Origin: Triparma columacea
Taxonomy: Eukaryota; Sar; Bolidophyceae; Parmales; Triparmaceae
Length of the DNA stretch: 12,125 nucleotides
NCBI GenBank assembly: GCA_030267965.1
Contig: BRYA01001352.1
Coordinates: forward strand, 1 to 12,125
Direction: 5' to 3'
In this document: positions 1-8,330 of the stretch, piece after piece
Layout of the letters: the number at the start of each line of letters is the position of its first letter
How positions within the stretch are numbered: the first letter of the stretch is position 1
Position numbers and translations under genes: made by a program
The notes under the pieces: generated by a model
What the model was told of the DNA's origin: nothing
The model's database searches: none
The model's input: the letters and a program-made list of their open reading frames with translations, nothing else

Positions 1-118
1 ATTTAAGACGAAAAAATGTAAATTGTATAAAGATGACATGTTGTCCATCGAAAGCCCTCGACAGCACCTAAAATTGACCCTAACCCAAATCACCGTTTCC
101 GGTATCTAACCATATCTC

Positions 119-395
119 TACACCCTTTACACCCTTTACACCCTTTACACCCTTTACACCCTTTACACCCGTTACACCCTTTACACCCTTTACACCCTTT
201 ACACCCTTTACACCCTTTACACCCTTAACACCATTTACACCCTTTACACCCTTTACACCCTTTACACCCTTTACATTCTTTACACCCTTTACACCCTTTA
301 CACCCTTACACCCTTTACACCCTTTACACCCTTTACACCCTTTGCACCCTTTACACCCTTTACACCCTTTATACTCTTTACACCCTTTACAACCC
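119..395. repeat. 9-bp tandem repeat (minisatellite), telomere-like
   Basis: About 30 head-to-tail copies of a 9-bp unit, ACACCCTTT on the plus strand and GGGTGTAAA on the minus strand. Imperfect units are seen near 171 (G for T), 225 (TTAACACCA), 272 (TACATTC), 301 (an 8-bp unit), 344 (G for A) and 369-376. The minus strand carries a GGG run every 9 bases with 6-base spacers, which fits the usual G-quadruplex pattern. Just to the left, 77-86 reads ACCCTAACCC, one and a half units of the common TTAGGG telomere repeat in the orientation expected at a left chromosome end. The array could be subtelomeric or an ordinary minisatellite. It lies downstream of the 838-8163 gene in the direction of transcription. 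A short open frame across it is a product of the repeat, not a gene. Confidence 0.95.
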
Positions 396-425
396 TACTT
401 TCACAAACACCTTACCCTTAAACAA

Positions 426-446
426 ACACACACACACACACACACA
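426..446. repeat. (AC)n microsatellite
   Basis: An uninterrupted run of about ten AC dinucleotides, with a second shorter CA run at 471-480. Both sit inside the G-free stretch downstream of the giant membrane-protein gene. Confidence 0.9.
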
Positions 447-837
447 TACACCTTCAAACACACTTACAAACACACACACACCATATCATTTTATACCCCC
501 TCTCCTCTACTCTCCCCCCTCACTTCCTCTCTCTCCTCTACACAACCACACTCTTCTATCTTTTATTCATCCCCATACACATCAACTTAACTTCTATTAT
601 ACTCACAAAACACTATAACACTTCCACAATTTTTCAAAACTCCACACACATCTATAACACTTCCTCAATAATCATAAACCACTTCAACACTCTCACAATA
701 CATCAACTACACTTCTAAAATACTCACAAACCACTTTAAAATTCCTACCTTCACACCAAACAACCCTAACACTTACACAATATTCACAACTATAACAAAT
801 CAAATCATTTTTCCTACAAATGTTGCTGCCCCTTTAG

Positions 838-3800
838 TTACTCCCCATCCTCATCCTCATCTTCAATTGGCGCTACACTGCTTACTTTACCCTTCCCACC
901 TCCTTCCCCTATAATAACTCCATCATCAGCGCCTCCAACACTTGCTCTTCTAATGCTTGCTCTCAAAGTACCTGCTAGACCACCCTCAGCTTGAGCATCA
1001 ACACTTGCTCTCCTCACGCTCTCTCTCCTTCTAGCATCTCCGTCTGATGGAATGAACTCTACAGGTACCATAGCTTTCCTCACATCTGTAAACCAATCTG
1101 GCTGCTCCTCTTCCCATTTAGCCCAGTTTGACTCAATCCAATTCCTTAACTCGCCTTCAATTGAGACCCAATGATGTCTTGAATGCCCTAACACTTTTAT
1201 CTTTGTTGCATCATTGCCTCCTTCAAGGAAAAATGCCATAGAATAGTCCTTGGATGTCTGCGTGCTCCAGAAGGTGTGCCAGTACTTCTCCTCAATGTTC
1301 AAAAAGAAGACAACAATGCAAAGCATAGTTATTGATATGGTATATTTCATAATCAATGAAGCAATATCAATTGCTCCCTCATCAACATAAGGTGAAGCCA
1401 CATATATTGACACTGGTAGACTTCCCATTGTCAACACAAGACCAAACAACCAATAAGCTCCCCCAACTTCATTAGGATGTCGAAAATGCGCTATTGAAGT
1501 GAAGTCTATGATGATCTTTACTACCACTCTCATTACAATACTCGTCAAGAACTCCAAGCTACCCCCGGTTGGGAACCAGTACCAGAAATCACCTCTTAAT
1601 ATCTTAACGAATATGTACAGGCCAAGGTCAGCGCCAATGTAGATTAAAGCCCAAGTACCCCCCATCAACCCAAGAAGAACTATTGTTGTACACCTTATTA
1701 GAAGCATTCCTGCAGTGAATAGCAACATGAAAACAAATACTACTGTTCTCTTGCTTGCTTTTGCTGGTATATACCCATAAAAGTCTGGTGTTCCTTCTCT
1801 CCTACCAGGGTCTGTGTCCCAGTCATAACTTATTGTTGCAGAGGCAAAGCCTGTTGTTATAGCTGACACTGCAACAGAAAGCCATGCTGAATTGCCAACC
1901 CCTTTGTCACTTGTTGCTATAGCCATGAGTTGGATGATCACTCCAGGTATAGCTTCTGCGAACATCTCAGCCCCTTTTATGTATGTATTCTCTACCATTG
2001 GGTCAACAGTTGTCCCAAATTTTTGTTTTCCTCCCTTCGAAATCCTATAAGCATCTACAGCAGGTTTAAACCCAACAAAAATAGGAAACCATTCCCTTAA
2101 CACCTTTTTCATCCCCAAATTTTTGTTGTTTGCCCAAACAGCTAACATTTGAATCCCCATTGACACTACCAAACTTGCCAAAGAAGCCTTGAAGTACCCA
2201 TACTTCTTATCTCTCCAAAACATGTACGTCACATACACGTCAGTCAACAAATCAGCTATACTTGTTATTGCCCCAACAGTAACCCTCATCTTCAACCCCC
2301 AAGGAACTTCCTCCAACTGCTTGTAGCTAATTGCCTCGAGCATAGGTCTGATCCACTCATATTCCTCATCAAGCTCCTGTAGAGCAGAGAAATTTAAGAT
2401 GAAGGCATCCACAGCAGAAACTGGCTGTGTATTAATAGCCAAACTCCTTGCTAGAGACTCCCCAATCTCTCTACCATCCTTCTCCACCAGCTCTGCAGCC
2501 CTACCTTCTACCTTCCTCAACTTGCACAGCTTGTTCTTGACGACAGCGCCAAGCATTGGTGTAAAAAACACATATTTCTCTGCAGCCTGTCTGAGAACAT
2601 AGTTTGACCCTATAAATAACCTCACTGCCTCATCCTTTGTCATTCCCTTCTTCCTGAAACTTAATGCAACCAACAGTTGCTCACCCAACAACTTTCCTAT
2701 TTGTTTAGGATCTAAATATTTATAGTCTTGTGTAGTATCATTCACAGCTAGTGAAGAAACCAATGCGCCTCCATTTTCCAAGCCAACGCTTGCTCTCCTA
2801 ATACTTGCTCCCAATGCACTTGCTAGACCACCCTCAGCTTCAGCATCAACACTTGCTCTCCTAACACTCTCTCTCCTTCTAGCATCTCCATCTGCTGGAA
2901 TGAACTCTACAGGCACCATAGCCTTCCTCACATCAGTGAACCAGTCTGGTTTCTCCTCTTCCCACTTAGCCCAGTTTAAGCCAACCCATTTCTTAATTTC
3001 TCCTTCAATTGAGACCCAATGATGCCTGGAGCTTCCTAACACTTTTATCTTAATAGCATCACTTTCTCCTTCAAGGAAATATGCCATAGAATAGTCCTTT
3101 GATTTCTGCAAGCTCCAGAAGGTGTGCCAGTACTTACTCTCAATGTTCAAAAATAAGACAGCAAAACACAGGGTAGTTATTAGTATGAAATAGTTCATAA
3201 TTGATGATGCAATATCAATTGCCTTTTCACCAACATAAGGTGAAGCTATATATATTGACATTGGTAGGCTTCCCATGGTCAACAGAAAACCAAATAACCA
3301 GTAGGCTCCTCCTACTTCATTGGGATGTCTATAGTGTACTATGGAAGTGAAGTCTACAATGATCTTTGGAATCACTCTGCAAAATATACTAATAATAATC
3401 TCAAGGTTACCCCCTAATGGTATCCAGTACCAGAAGTCTCCCCTCAATATTTTAACCAACAAGTACAGACCAAGGTCGGCTCCAATATAGAGAAAGGCCC
3501 AACGACCCCCAATCAATCCAAGAAGAACTATTGTCATGCACCTTATGAGAAGCATCCCTGCTGACAACAGCAACATGGAAACAAATACTACTGTTCTCTT
3601 GCTTGCTTTTGCTGGGATATATCCATTGAAGTCTGGTGCCATTTCTCTCTTAGCAGGGTCTGTGTCCCAGTCATAACTAATTGTTGCTGAGGCAAAACCT
3701 GTTGTAATTGCTGACACTGCAACTGAAAGCCATGCTGAAGTTGAAACATCTTTGTCACTTGTTGCTATAGCCATAAGTTGGATGATCACTCCAGGGATTG

Positions 3801-6800
3801 CCTCAGCAAACATCTCAATCACTTTCATGAATGTCATCTCAAGCATTGGGTCACCTTTAGTCCCAATCTCTTGCTTTGATCCAGTTGCAACTCTGTAAGC
3901 ATCAACTGCAGGCTTGTACCCAAGCAAGATTGGAACCCATTCCCTAAGCACCCTCTTTATCCCCAACGTTCTGTACTGCCCCCAAACAATAAGCATCTGA
4001 ATCCCAATTGACACTGCCAAACTTGCCAAAGATGCCTTACCATACCCATACTTCTTGTCACTCCAAAACATGGATGTCACATACACATCAGTCACCAAAT
4101 CAAGCATGCTTGTGGCAGCACCAACAGTCACCCTTGCCTTTAATCCTATTTTTGATTTCATAAATAGATTCATAACAATCTCCTCAAGCATAGGCCTTAA
4201 CCAAGGTTGTTCATTCATGACTTCATGCACTTCAGTAAATTGATGGGCCCACTCATCTACAGCATGAGCAGCAGACAAAGTAGTCAACATGACTGCTGTC
4301 ATTGCACTCCCAATCTCCCACCCCCTGGCTTCCTCCTCACTTTTAACTTCTCCCTCATTTGTTGCTCTCCTTTTAAATTTGTTCATAACTACAGCATACA
4401 GCATAGTTCTCATGAAACCATGCTGCTCTGTAATCTCTCTCAGTGCCCTATTGGCAACAATGAACTCCCTCACTACCTCTACTTTACTGTCCCCAACAGT
4501 CCCTTTCTTCACTCTCTCCATAAGCTGCTCTCCAAATCTCCTCCCATCCTGTTCCCCTGCTTCTGCACTCTTCAGAAGGTTATCAAAGTAGTAAGCAGCA
4601 TCAGTTGCAGTGCCCAGATGCTCGATTACACTCTTTTTGCTGACAGCCTTTCCTAGACCCATTTGTCTAGTCACCAGTTCAACATCTGTCCTCATGTGGT
4701 CAGCCTCTGAGAACCTTACAGCTGTGAGATGCCCTTTGTGTTCAACTGTGATCACAAGTATCTTGTTGTTGACTCTATGAAGCTTAAGCTGTGAGTCAAC
4801 TCCACTTTTAAAGTCCCAGAAGAATGCTGCAACTTCCTTGTGGGATGCTCTCACAGTTATTGAAGTCTTCCCCCACCCCATTCCCTTCTCTGCCTTTATT
4901 AATGTCTGCCCAGACAACCCACTACTGATCTCTTGAGCTCCATCAATCTCGTCAAAGTGACTTTCAATCCCTGGCGCTCCCTCAATTGCAATCTCCTCAA
5001 ACTTTGCAATCATCTGCTGCCTCTTGAAGGCGGCAATTTCATTGCTCTTGTCAAATTTTCTTCTCATATCTGAGACAGTTGCAAGAAACCTTGGTGCAAG
5101 CTTGTTTGTGATAGAAGAGTAGAAGACACCACCAAGGTCTACCTTTGTTGTAAAAGTCACTGATGTTTGTGGCACATCTCCAATAGGATCAAGTGGCTCA
5201 AACACCCATACTATGTGATTCTTTACTAAAATATTTCTAGCCTTCACTGGAAAGTCTACCTGAAGTTCATCTGTATCTGCAACATCAATGATAACTTTGC
5301 CGTCCTCTTGCTTGAACCAGGTCACTTTACTTCTACTATCACGAGGAGCAAATCCAGGGAGACCAAGCTCCCTTGTTGTGATGTAGTATAGAGTATGGGC
5401 ATTGGTTTTTTTGATGTGGTACGTAGTGATCCCTCGCTCCTTTGAAGATTTACGGAAAGCTCTTGAATCCAAATTAAACTCATTTGCAGCACATTCCTCC
5501 ACATTCGCATCAACTACAGTAGTGGCAAAACCAGTTCCACTGCTTTCCCCGTCAACATGAACTAGCTTCATCTTGACCCTCTCATCAGGACTCTTCAAAT
5601 CATCAAAGCTCTCGTCCTCCTTGCACTTCTCATAGAACTCCTTCCCATTCCTGATTGCGCCCTCCTCCTCATCCGTATAATCTTGGGGCACATTCTTGAT
5701 GATATTGGCAAGAGACGATAATGCAGCTTTGTCAATCAATTCGTCTTTCCTCAAGGAATCAGAAATCTCATACAGCGCCTTTAGTCCAAGAGGGATCTTT
5801 TTGTTGATGAGAGTAACGGGAATATACCCTCCAGCATCAGCATATTGCAGAAGTTGTATTTTACACTGTGGCATGTCCCCTGTTGACTTAATGTTGCTGG
5901 CAATGAAGAATGCCTTGGTTATTCCTCTGACAAGCTTTCCCACATTTCCTCCATAGTCAACATCTTTGTCAATAGAGCAGCACGCTACAGTTATGCTGCC
6001 ATCGTGATTTCTTTTCCAGGCATGCTTAAACACAAACTCTCTCTTGTGCAGCAATGGTGGCATTGTCTTGACTGTGGCAAATACCTTCTCGTTTATCCTT
6101 TCTTTCCCCTCAATTATTTCTAATCTTGCGGGGTTTCCTTCGTCTCTGCTTATGGCATTTCTATCCCTACTGCAATACTCAAAGTAGTATGCAGCAGCCT
6201 CCTCTGCAGAACAATCAGCAACCCCCCATGCTTTTCCCAGAGCAACACTCCTATTATCACCTTTCTCCTGCTGCTTGTACTTGATCTTCATCTTCACTCC
6301 CCCATAAGGTGACTCAAGAGGTCCCCACACTTCTTCATCCTCCCCACCAAAGAGCTCCTCCAACTCCCCAAACACCTTCTTCTGGTCCTCCTCCAACTCA
6401 ACACCCTCCCTCATCCTCTCCACCAAGGCCCCCCTGACCTCAGCATCGACCTTCTTCCCGTTCCTCCTGAACTTCTTTTGCAACCTGTTGGCCTCAACAA
6501 GCTGACTCTTTGCAAGGTAGTCAATTGCTTTGTCCATCACTGCCTTTTGAAGAAGGCCAGTAAATTTCAGATCCACTGTTTGAACGCGTATCACTCTACA
6601 GACATTTGGGGCAATCTCATTGAAGAAGTAGACACCTGTAGTCTCTGCTAGCACAAATCCTTCCTTACTGAGGTCCTTGAAGCCTCCTCCTGGGTACTCT
6701 GTCAACGGCACAAACCCCAACAAGTAGGCTGCCCTGCCACTGCTCAACTTAATTTCCTTCCAAGTAAACCAGGCTTCGAACAGACGGTCTTTTGCTGGAC

Positions 6801-8163
6801 TAGGCAGGTGAATACCTCTATAGACTTGTAAGCTCCTACTCCCATCCACATTTTCCCTTACAACTCTCGGTAATTTTCCGTTCTCGCTGAAATGAATGGA
6901 GTTGGCATCATATGTGTCAAAAACATATTGCTCTGCTAATACACCCTTTGCTGACTTGTCCAAAGTGACCACAAAGGCTGCCCACACCTTGTCCCCCTCT
7001 CTCCACAGGAACTTGTCAATGCCCTCCTTCAATGTCCCCTTGACTCTCTTCCCCTTCATTTGAAGTTTCTTCTCTAGACTCCCAACCCTCTCCAACATTG
7101 CCTCCTCCTCTATTGTCAGAGGTGGTGCCCTTGGCATGAACTCTTCCACAAAGTGCATCTTCTTCCGCTCATCAATGACTGCAGGCTGTCTGAACTTCTT
7201 CATGACTTCATCTAGAAGTCCCTTCACTGAGACAAAGACGTCCTTGAAGTCGTCTTTCTTGACACTGCTGATGCTGCTGTTTATCCTTCCGATGTTTGGC
7301 CTAGCAGATTCAAAGCTTTTGAATGTGCCAATGTTTAGATTCGATTTTGCCTCTGTAACCCTCTCCTCTGCCTTAAGAGTTCCCACCAGTGTAACTGCAG
7401 TTTGTCCAAACTCAAAGTCAGTGAAGCTGAGCTCCCCCTTAATGACACCTCGTTTGACAGTCTTGGTCTTTATTGACGCTAGAATTTCGGCAAGCATCGC
7501 AGTTGCCTCATTGGAAAGGTCATCCTCATCAAGGGGTGCCAACTCCATAATGTTCGTCGATTTGTCAGGAGATACGATTTTGACGTCGAGGAGAAATTCG
7601 ACAAACTTATTCCCACTGCCGTAGTGCTGCCAGCAGACTAGTTTGTGAACAACTCCTTCCTTTTCGTCATACTCCTGGAGGGTCTTCCTTCGGAACTTGC
7701 CCTGCTCGCAATCGGTGAGGAGAAAGTCGATGATCTTGTCGCGCTTGTCGTGGAAGACATCAGCAAGCTCCATAACCTTCACATCGACGCCGGTAGAATT
7801 GTCGATAAGGCCTTCAACGGCTCCGCGGTCATCCAGAAGCTTGACTAGTTCGACTTGTTTGGGGCCAAGAGCTGTGTAATCGATATCTACGGGACCGTGT
7901 ATTGCGGAGGGTGTGCGATTGGAGCCTGAAGGGGGCTCGGTTGTCTTCAGCAGGATATTATCATGCTGCTTCGATGCGTTGTCGTCTGGTTGACTACCAT
8001 CACCGGGAGGAGCCTCTAGGTCTGGAGTGCCTGGAGCATCAATCCTGCGGGGGGGCTTCTCCCCCTCCATGCCTTTGAAAGAGGGATCTTCGCGATCGCT
8101 TCCCCCGCGTTGGTCCGTTGACGATCCAATATCCTCGCTGAGTTCCATGAGGCGGCGATCCAT
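838..8163 (-). CDS. Giant multidomain membrane protein: START-like modules plus two XK-related (XKR) scramblase-like modules
   Basis: The product is 2441 residues from one uninterrupted frame; an in-frame TGA lies seven codons before the ATG, fixing the first start. Residues 1-95 are acidic, low-complexity and probably disordered. START-like lipid-binding modules follow: one near 345-560, clear ones at about 616-830 and 858-1045, and a short fourth from about 1095. Each opens with a similar strand-turn-helix (392, 640, 876, 1097). A helical region leads to a membrane module of about nine hydrophobic segments (1343-1673) and a Trp-rich tail to about 1795; helical region, membrane part and tail recur 616 residues later. 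The membrane part resembles XKR scramblases: DxxTD at 1355-1359 and 1971-1975, ExxP at 1454-1457 with Q1462, and an Arg in a later helix (R1541). I infer a lipid-binding, lipid-scrambling membrane protein. The domain order is seen; family assignment is by motif memory and function is untested. Confidence 0.75.
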   Translation of the reverse strand: MDRRLMELSEDIGSSTDQRGGSDREDPSFKGMEGEKPPRRIDAPGTPDLEAPPGDGSQPDDNASKQHDNILLKTTEPPSGSNRTPSAIHGPVDIDYTALGPKQVELVKLLDDRGAVEGLIDNSTGVDVKVMELADVFHDKRDKIIDFLLTDCEQGKFRRKTLQEYDEKEGVVHKLVCWQHYGSGNKFVEFLLDVKIVSPDKSTNIMELAPLDEDDLSNEATAMLAEILASIKTKTVKRGVIKGELSFTDFEFGQTAVTLVGTLKAEERVTEAKSNLNIGTFKSFESARPNIGRINSSISSVKKDDFKDVFVSVKGLLDEVMKKFRQPAVIDERKKMHFVEEFMPRAPPLTIEEEAMLERVGSLEKKLQMKGKRVKGTLKEGIDKFLWREGDKVWAAFVVTLDKSAKGVLAEQYVFDTYDANSIHFSENGKLPRVVRENVDGSRSLQVYRGIHLPSPAKDRLFEAWFTWKEIKLSSGRAAYLLGFVPLTEYPGGGFKDLSKEGFVLAETTGVYFFNEIAPNVCRVIRVQTVDLKFTGLLQKAVMDKAIDYLAKSQLVEANRLQKKFRRNGKKVDAEVRGALVERMREGVELEEDQKKVFGELEELFGGEDEEVWGPLESPYGGVKMKIKYKQQEKGDNRSVALGKAWGVADCSAEEAAAYYFEYCSRDRNAISRDEGNPARLEIIEGKERINEKVFATVKTMPPLLHKREFVFKHAWKRNHDGSITVACCSIDKDVDYGGNVGKLVRGITKAFFIASNIKSTGDMPQCKIQLLQYADAGGYIPVTLINKKIPLGLKALYEISDSLRKDELIDKAALSSLANIIKNVPQDYTDEEEGAIRNGKEFYEKCKEDESFDDLKSPDERVKMKLVHVDGESSGTGFATTVVDANVEECAANEFNLDSRAFRKSSKERGITTYHIKKTNAHTLYYITTRELGLPGFAPRDSRSKVTWFKQEDGKVIIDVADTDELQVDFPVKARNILVKNHIVWVFEPLDPIGDVPQTSVTFTTKVDLGGVFYSSITNKLAPRFLATVSDMRRKFDKSNEIAAFKRQQMIAKFEEIAIEGAPGIESHFDEIDGAQEISSGLSGQTLIKAEKGMGWGKTSITVRASHKEVAAFFWDFKSGVDSQLKLHRVNNKILVITVEHKGHLTAVRFSEADHMRTDVELVTRQMGLGKAVSKKSVIEHLGTATDAAYYFDNLLKSAEAGEQDGRRFGEQLMERVKKGTVGDSKVEVVREFIVANRALREITEQHGFMRTMLYAVVMNKFKRRATNEGEVKSEEEARGWEIGSAMTAVMLTTLSAAHAVDEWAHQFTEVHEVMNEQPWLRPMLEEIVMNLFMKSKIGLKARVTVGAATSMLDLVTDVYVTSMFWSDKKYGYGKASLASLAVSIGIQMLIVWGQYRTLGIKRVLREWVPILLGYKPAVDAYRVATGSKQEIGTKGDPMLEMTFMKVIEMFAEAIPGVIIQLMAIATSDKDVSTSAWLSVAVSAITTGFASATISYDWDTDPAKREMAPDFNGYIPAKASKRTVVFVSMLLLSAGMLLIRCMTIVLLGLIGGRWAFLYIGADLGLYLLVKILRGDFWYWIPLGGNLEIIISIFCRVIPKIIVDFTSIVHYRHPNEVGGAYWLFGFLLTMGSLPMSIYIASPYVGEKAIDIASSIMNYFILITTLCFAVLFLNIESKYWHTFWSLQKSKDYSMAYFLEGESDAIKIKVLGSSRHHWVSIEGEIKKWVGLNWAKWEEEKPDWFTDVRKAMVPVEFIPADGDARRRESVRRASVDAEAEGGLASALGASIRRASVGLENGGALVSSLAVNDTTQDYKYLDPKQIGKLLGEQLLVALSFRKKGMTKDEAVRLFIGSNYVLRQAAEKYVFFTPMLGAVVKNKLCKLRKVEGRAAELVEKDGREIGESLARSLAINTQPVSAVDAFILNFSALQELDEEYEWIRPMLEAISYKQLEEVPWGLKMRVTVGAITSIADLLTDVYVTYMFWRDKKYGYFKASLASLVVSMGIQMLAVWANNKNLGMKKVLREWFPIFVGFKPAVDAYRISKGGKQKFGTTVDPMVENTYIKGAEMFAEAIPGVIIQLMAIATSDKGVGNSAWLSVAVSAITTGFASATISYDWDTDPGRREGTPDFYGYIPAKASKRTVVFVFMLLFTAGMLLIRCTTIVLLGLMGGTWALIYIGADLGLYIFVKILRGDFWYWFPTGGSLEFLTSIVMRVVVKIIIDFTSIAHFRHPNEVGGAYWLFGLVLTMGSLPVSIYVASPYVDEGAIDIASLIMKYTISITMLCIVVFFLNIEEKYWHTFWSTQTSKDYSMAFFLEGGNDATKIKVLGHSRHHWVSIEGELRNWIESNWAKWEEEQPDWFTDVRKAMVPVEFIPSDGDARRRESVRRASVDAQAEGGLAGTLRASIRRASVGGADDGVIIGEGGGKGKVSSVAPIEDEDEDGE
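937..2349 (-). repeat. Direct repeat copy 2 (second XKR-like module)
   Basis: This is the C-terminal partner of the repeat at 2785-4197 and encodes residues 1939 to about 2409. It preserves the DxxTD and ExxP/Q motifs, all hydrophobic segments, the Trp-rich cytosolic tail and the RRxS cluster. Neither copy shows a stop or frameshift, so both look functional. Past the repeat, residues 2410-2441 form a unique Gly-rich then acidic tail ending in an alternating Glu/Asp run. Confidence 0.93.
2785..4197 (-). repeat. Direct repeat copy 1 (first XKR-like module)
   Basis: This stretch encodes residues 1323 to about 1793 and pairs with 937-2349 at a constant offset of 1848 bp (616 codons). Anchors checked by hand at 2821/973, 3581/1733, 3751/1903 and 4189/2341 all give that offset, so net indels are absent. 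By hand count 131 of the first 181 residues are identical, including stretches of 22 and 28 identical residues. The similarity extends to third codon positions. The preceding helical region (from about 1205) is collinear at the same offset (4381/2533) but much more diverged. Confidence 0.93.
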
Positions 8164-8191
8164 GCAGGCTCTGCAGATTTCTCAAACCTAC

Positions 8192-8246
8192 CTGGGTAGA
8201 GGAAGGATGTTAAGCAGGGAGGGGGCAAGATGAGTTAGTTGCTTAC
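8192..8246 (-). other. Candidate 55-nt intron in the 5' UTR of the giant gene
   Basis: On the minus strand this segment begins GTAAGC, contains ACTAAC and CTTAAC branch-point-like words, then a pyrimidine-rich tract ending in CCCAG. These are standard spliceosomal intron signals, placed 28 bases upstream of the ATG. Removing it would not change the protein, because an in-frame TGA remains between the acceptor and the start codon. No transcript evidence is available; 55 nt is short but seen in compact protist genomes. Confidence 0.4.
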
Positions 8247-8301
8247 GTAAAAATTGAATATCACCGATCCTCCGGGGGGAATAAATCTAAGAAAGACGAC
8301 A

Positions 8302-8308
8302 TACGTCA
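8302..8308 (-). promoter_or_regulatory. TGACGTA word, possible bZIP/aureochrome site
   Basis: The minus strand reads GATGACGTAT about 140 bp upstream of the giant gene's ATG. TGACGT is the core bound by many bZIP factors and is reported for aureochromes, the blue-light bZIP-LOV factors of photosynthetic stramenopiles. A single 7-bp match is expected by chance fairly often, so this is a suggestion only. Confidence 0.2.
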
Positions 8309-8313
8309 TCCAA

Positions 8314-8330
8314 AAACACACGATGTGTTT
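8314..8330. repeat. Short inverted repeat AAACACA-CGA-TGTGTTT
   Basis: Perfect 7-bp arms around a 3-bp centre, only a few bases from the TGACGTA word and upstream of the giant gene. It could be a dimeric transcription-factor site. The arms are too short for a strong hairpin claim. Confidence 0.4.

Larger units (their letters stand above)
103..821. other. Gene-free G-desert, low-complexity A/C/T sequence
   Basis: No gene is supported here. Reading the plus strand, I find only two G residues (171 and 344) in 719 bases, and none in the 477 bases from 345 to 821. The left part is the 9-bp array and the CA repeats. From about 480 to 821 the sequence is not a simple tandem array but a degenerate mix of words such as ACTCACAAA, CTATAACACTTCC and ACCACTTC. 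In the transcribed direction of the upstream gene this is a C-free G/T/A sequence starting 16 bases past its stop codon, so it is probably 3' UTR and termination region. A possible AATAAA on the minus strand lies at 562-567, too weak alone to call a polyadenylation site. Confidence 0.9.

Noticed and set aside
342..590. Plus-strand 82-codon open frame
   Set aside because: It is created by the 9-bp and CA repeats and translates to His/Pro/Leu and Thr/His repeats; no gene-like sequence.
937..4197. Assembly artefact as the cause of the internal duplication
   Set aside because: The copies differ at more than a quarter of residues and at many silent sites, so they are not a duplicated read or contig join.
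4207..4656. Long plus-strand open frames opposite the giant gene (also at 7136-7624 and 10476-11075)
   Set aside because: They are antisense shadows of strongly supported coding sequence and have no recognisable domains of their own.
838..8163. Ion channel or transporter instead of XKR for the membrane modules
   Set aside because: No pore loop, selectivity motif or nucleotide-binding site is visible, while DxxTD, ExxP/Q and the following helix pattern fit XKR better; still only a motif-level judgement.
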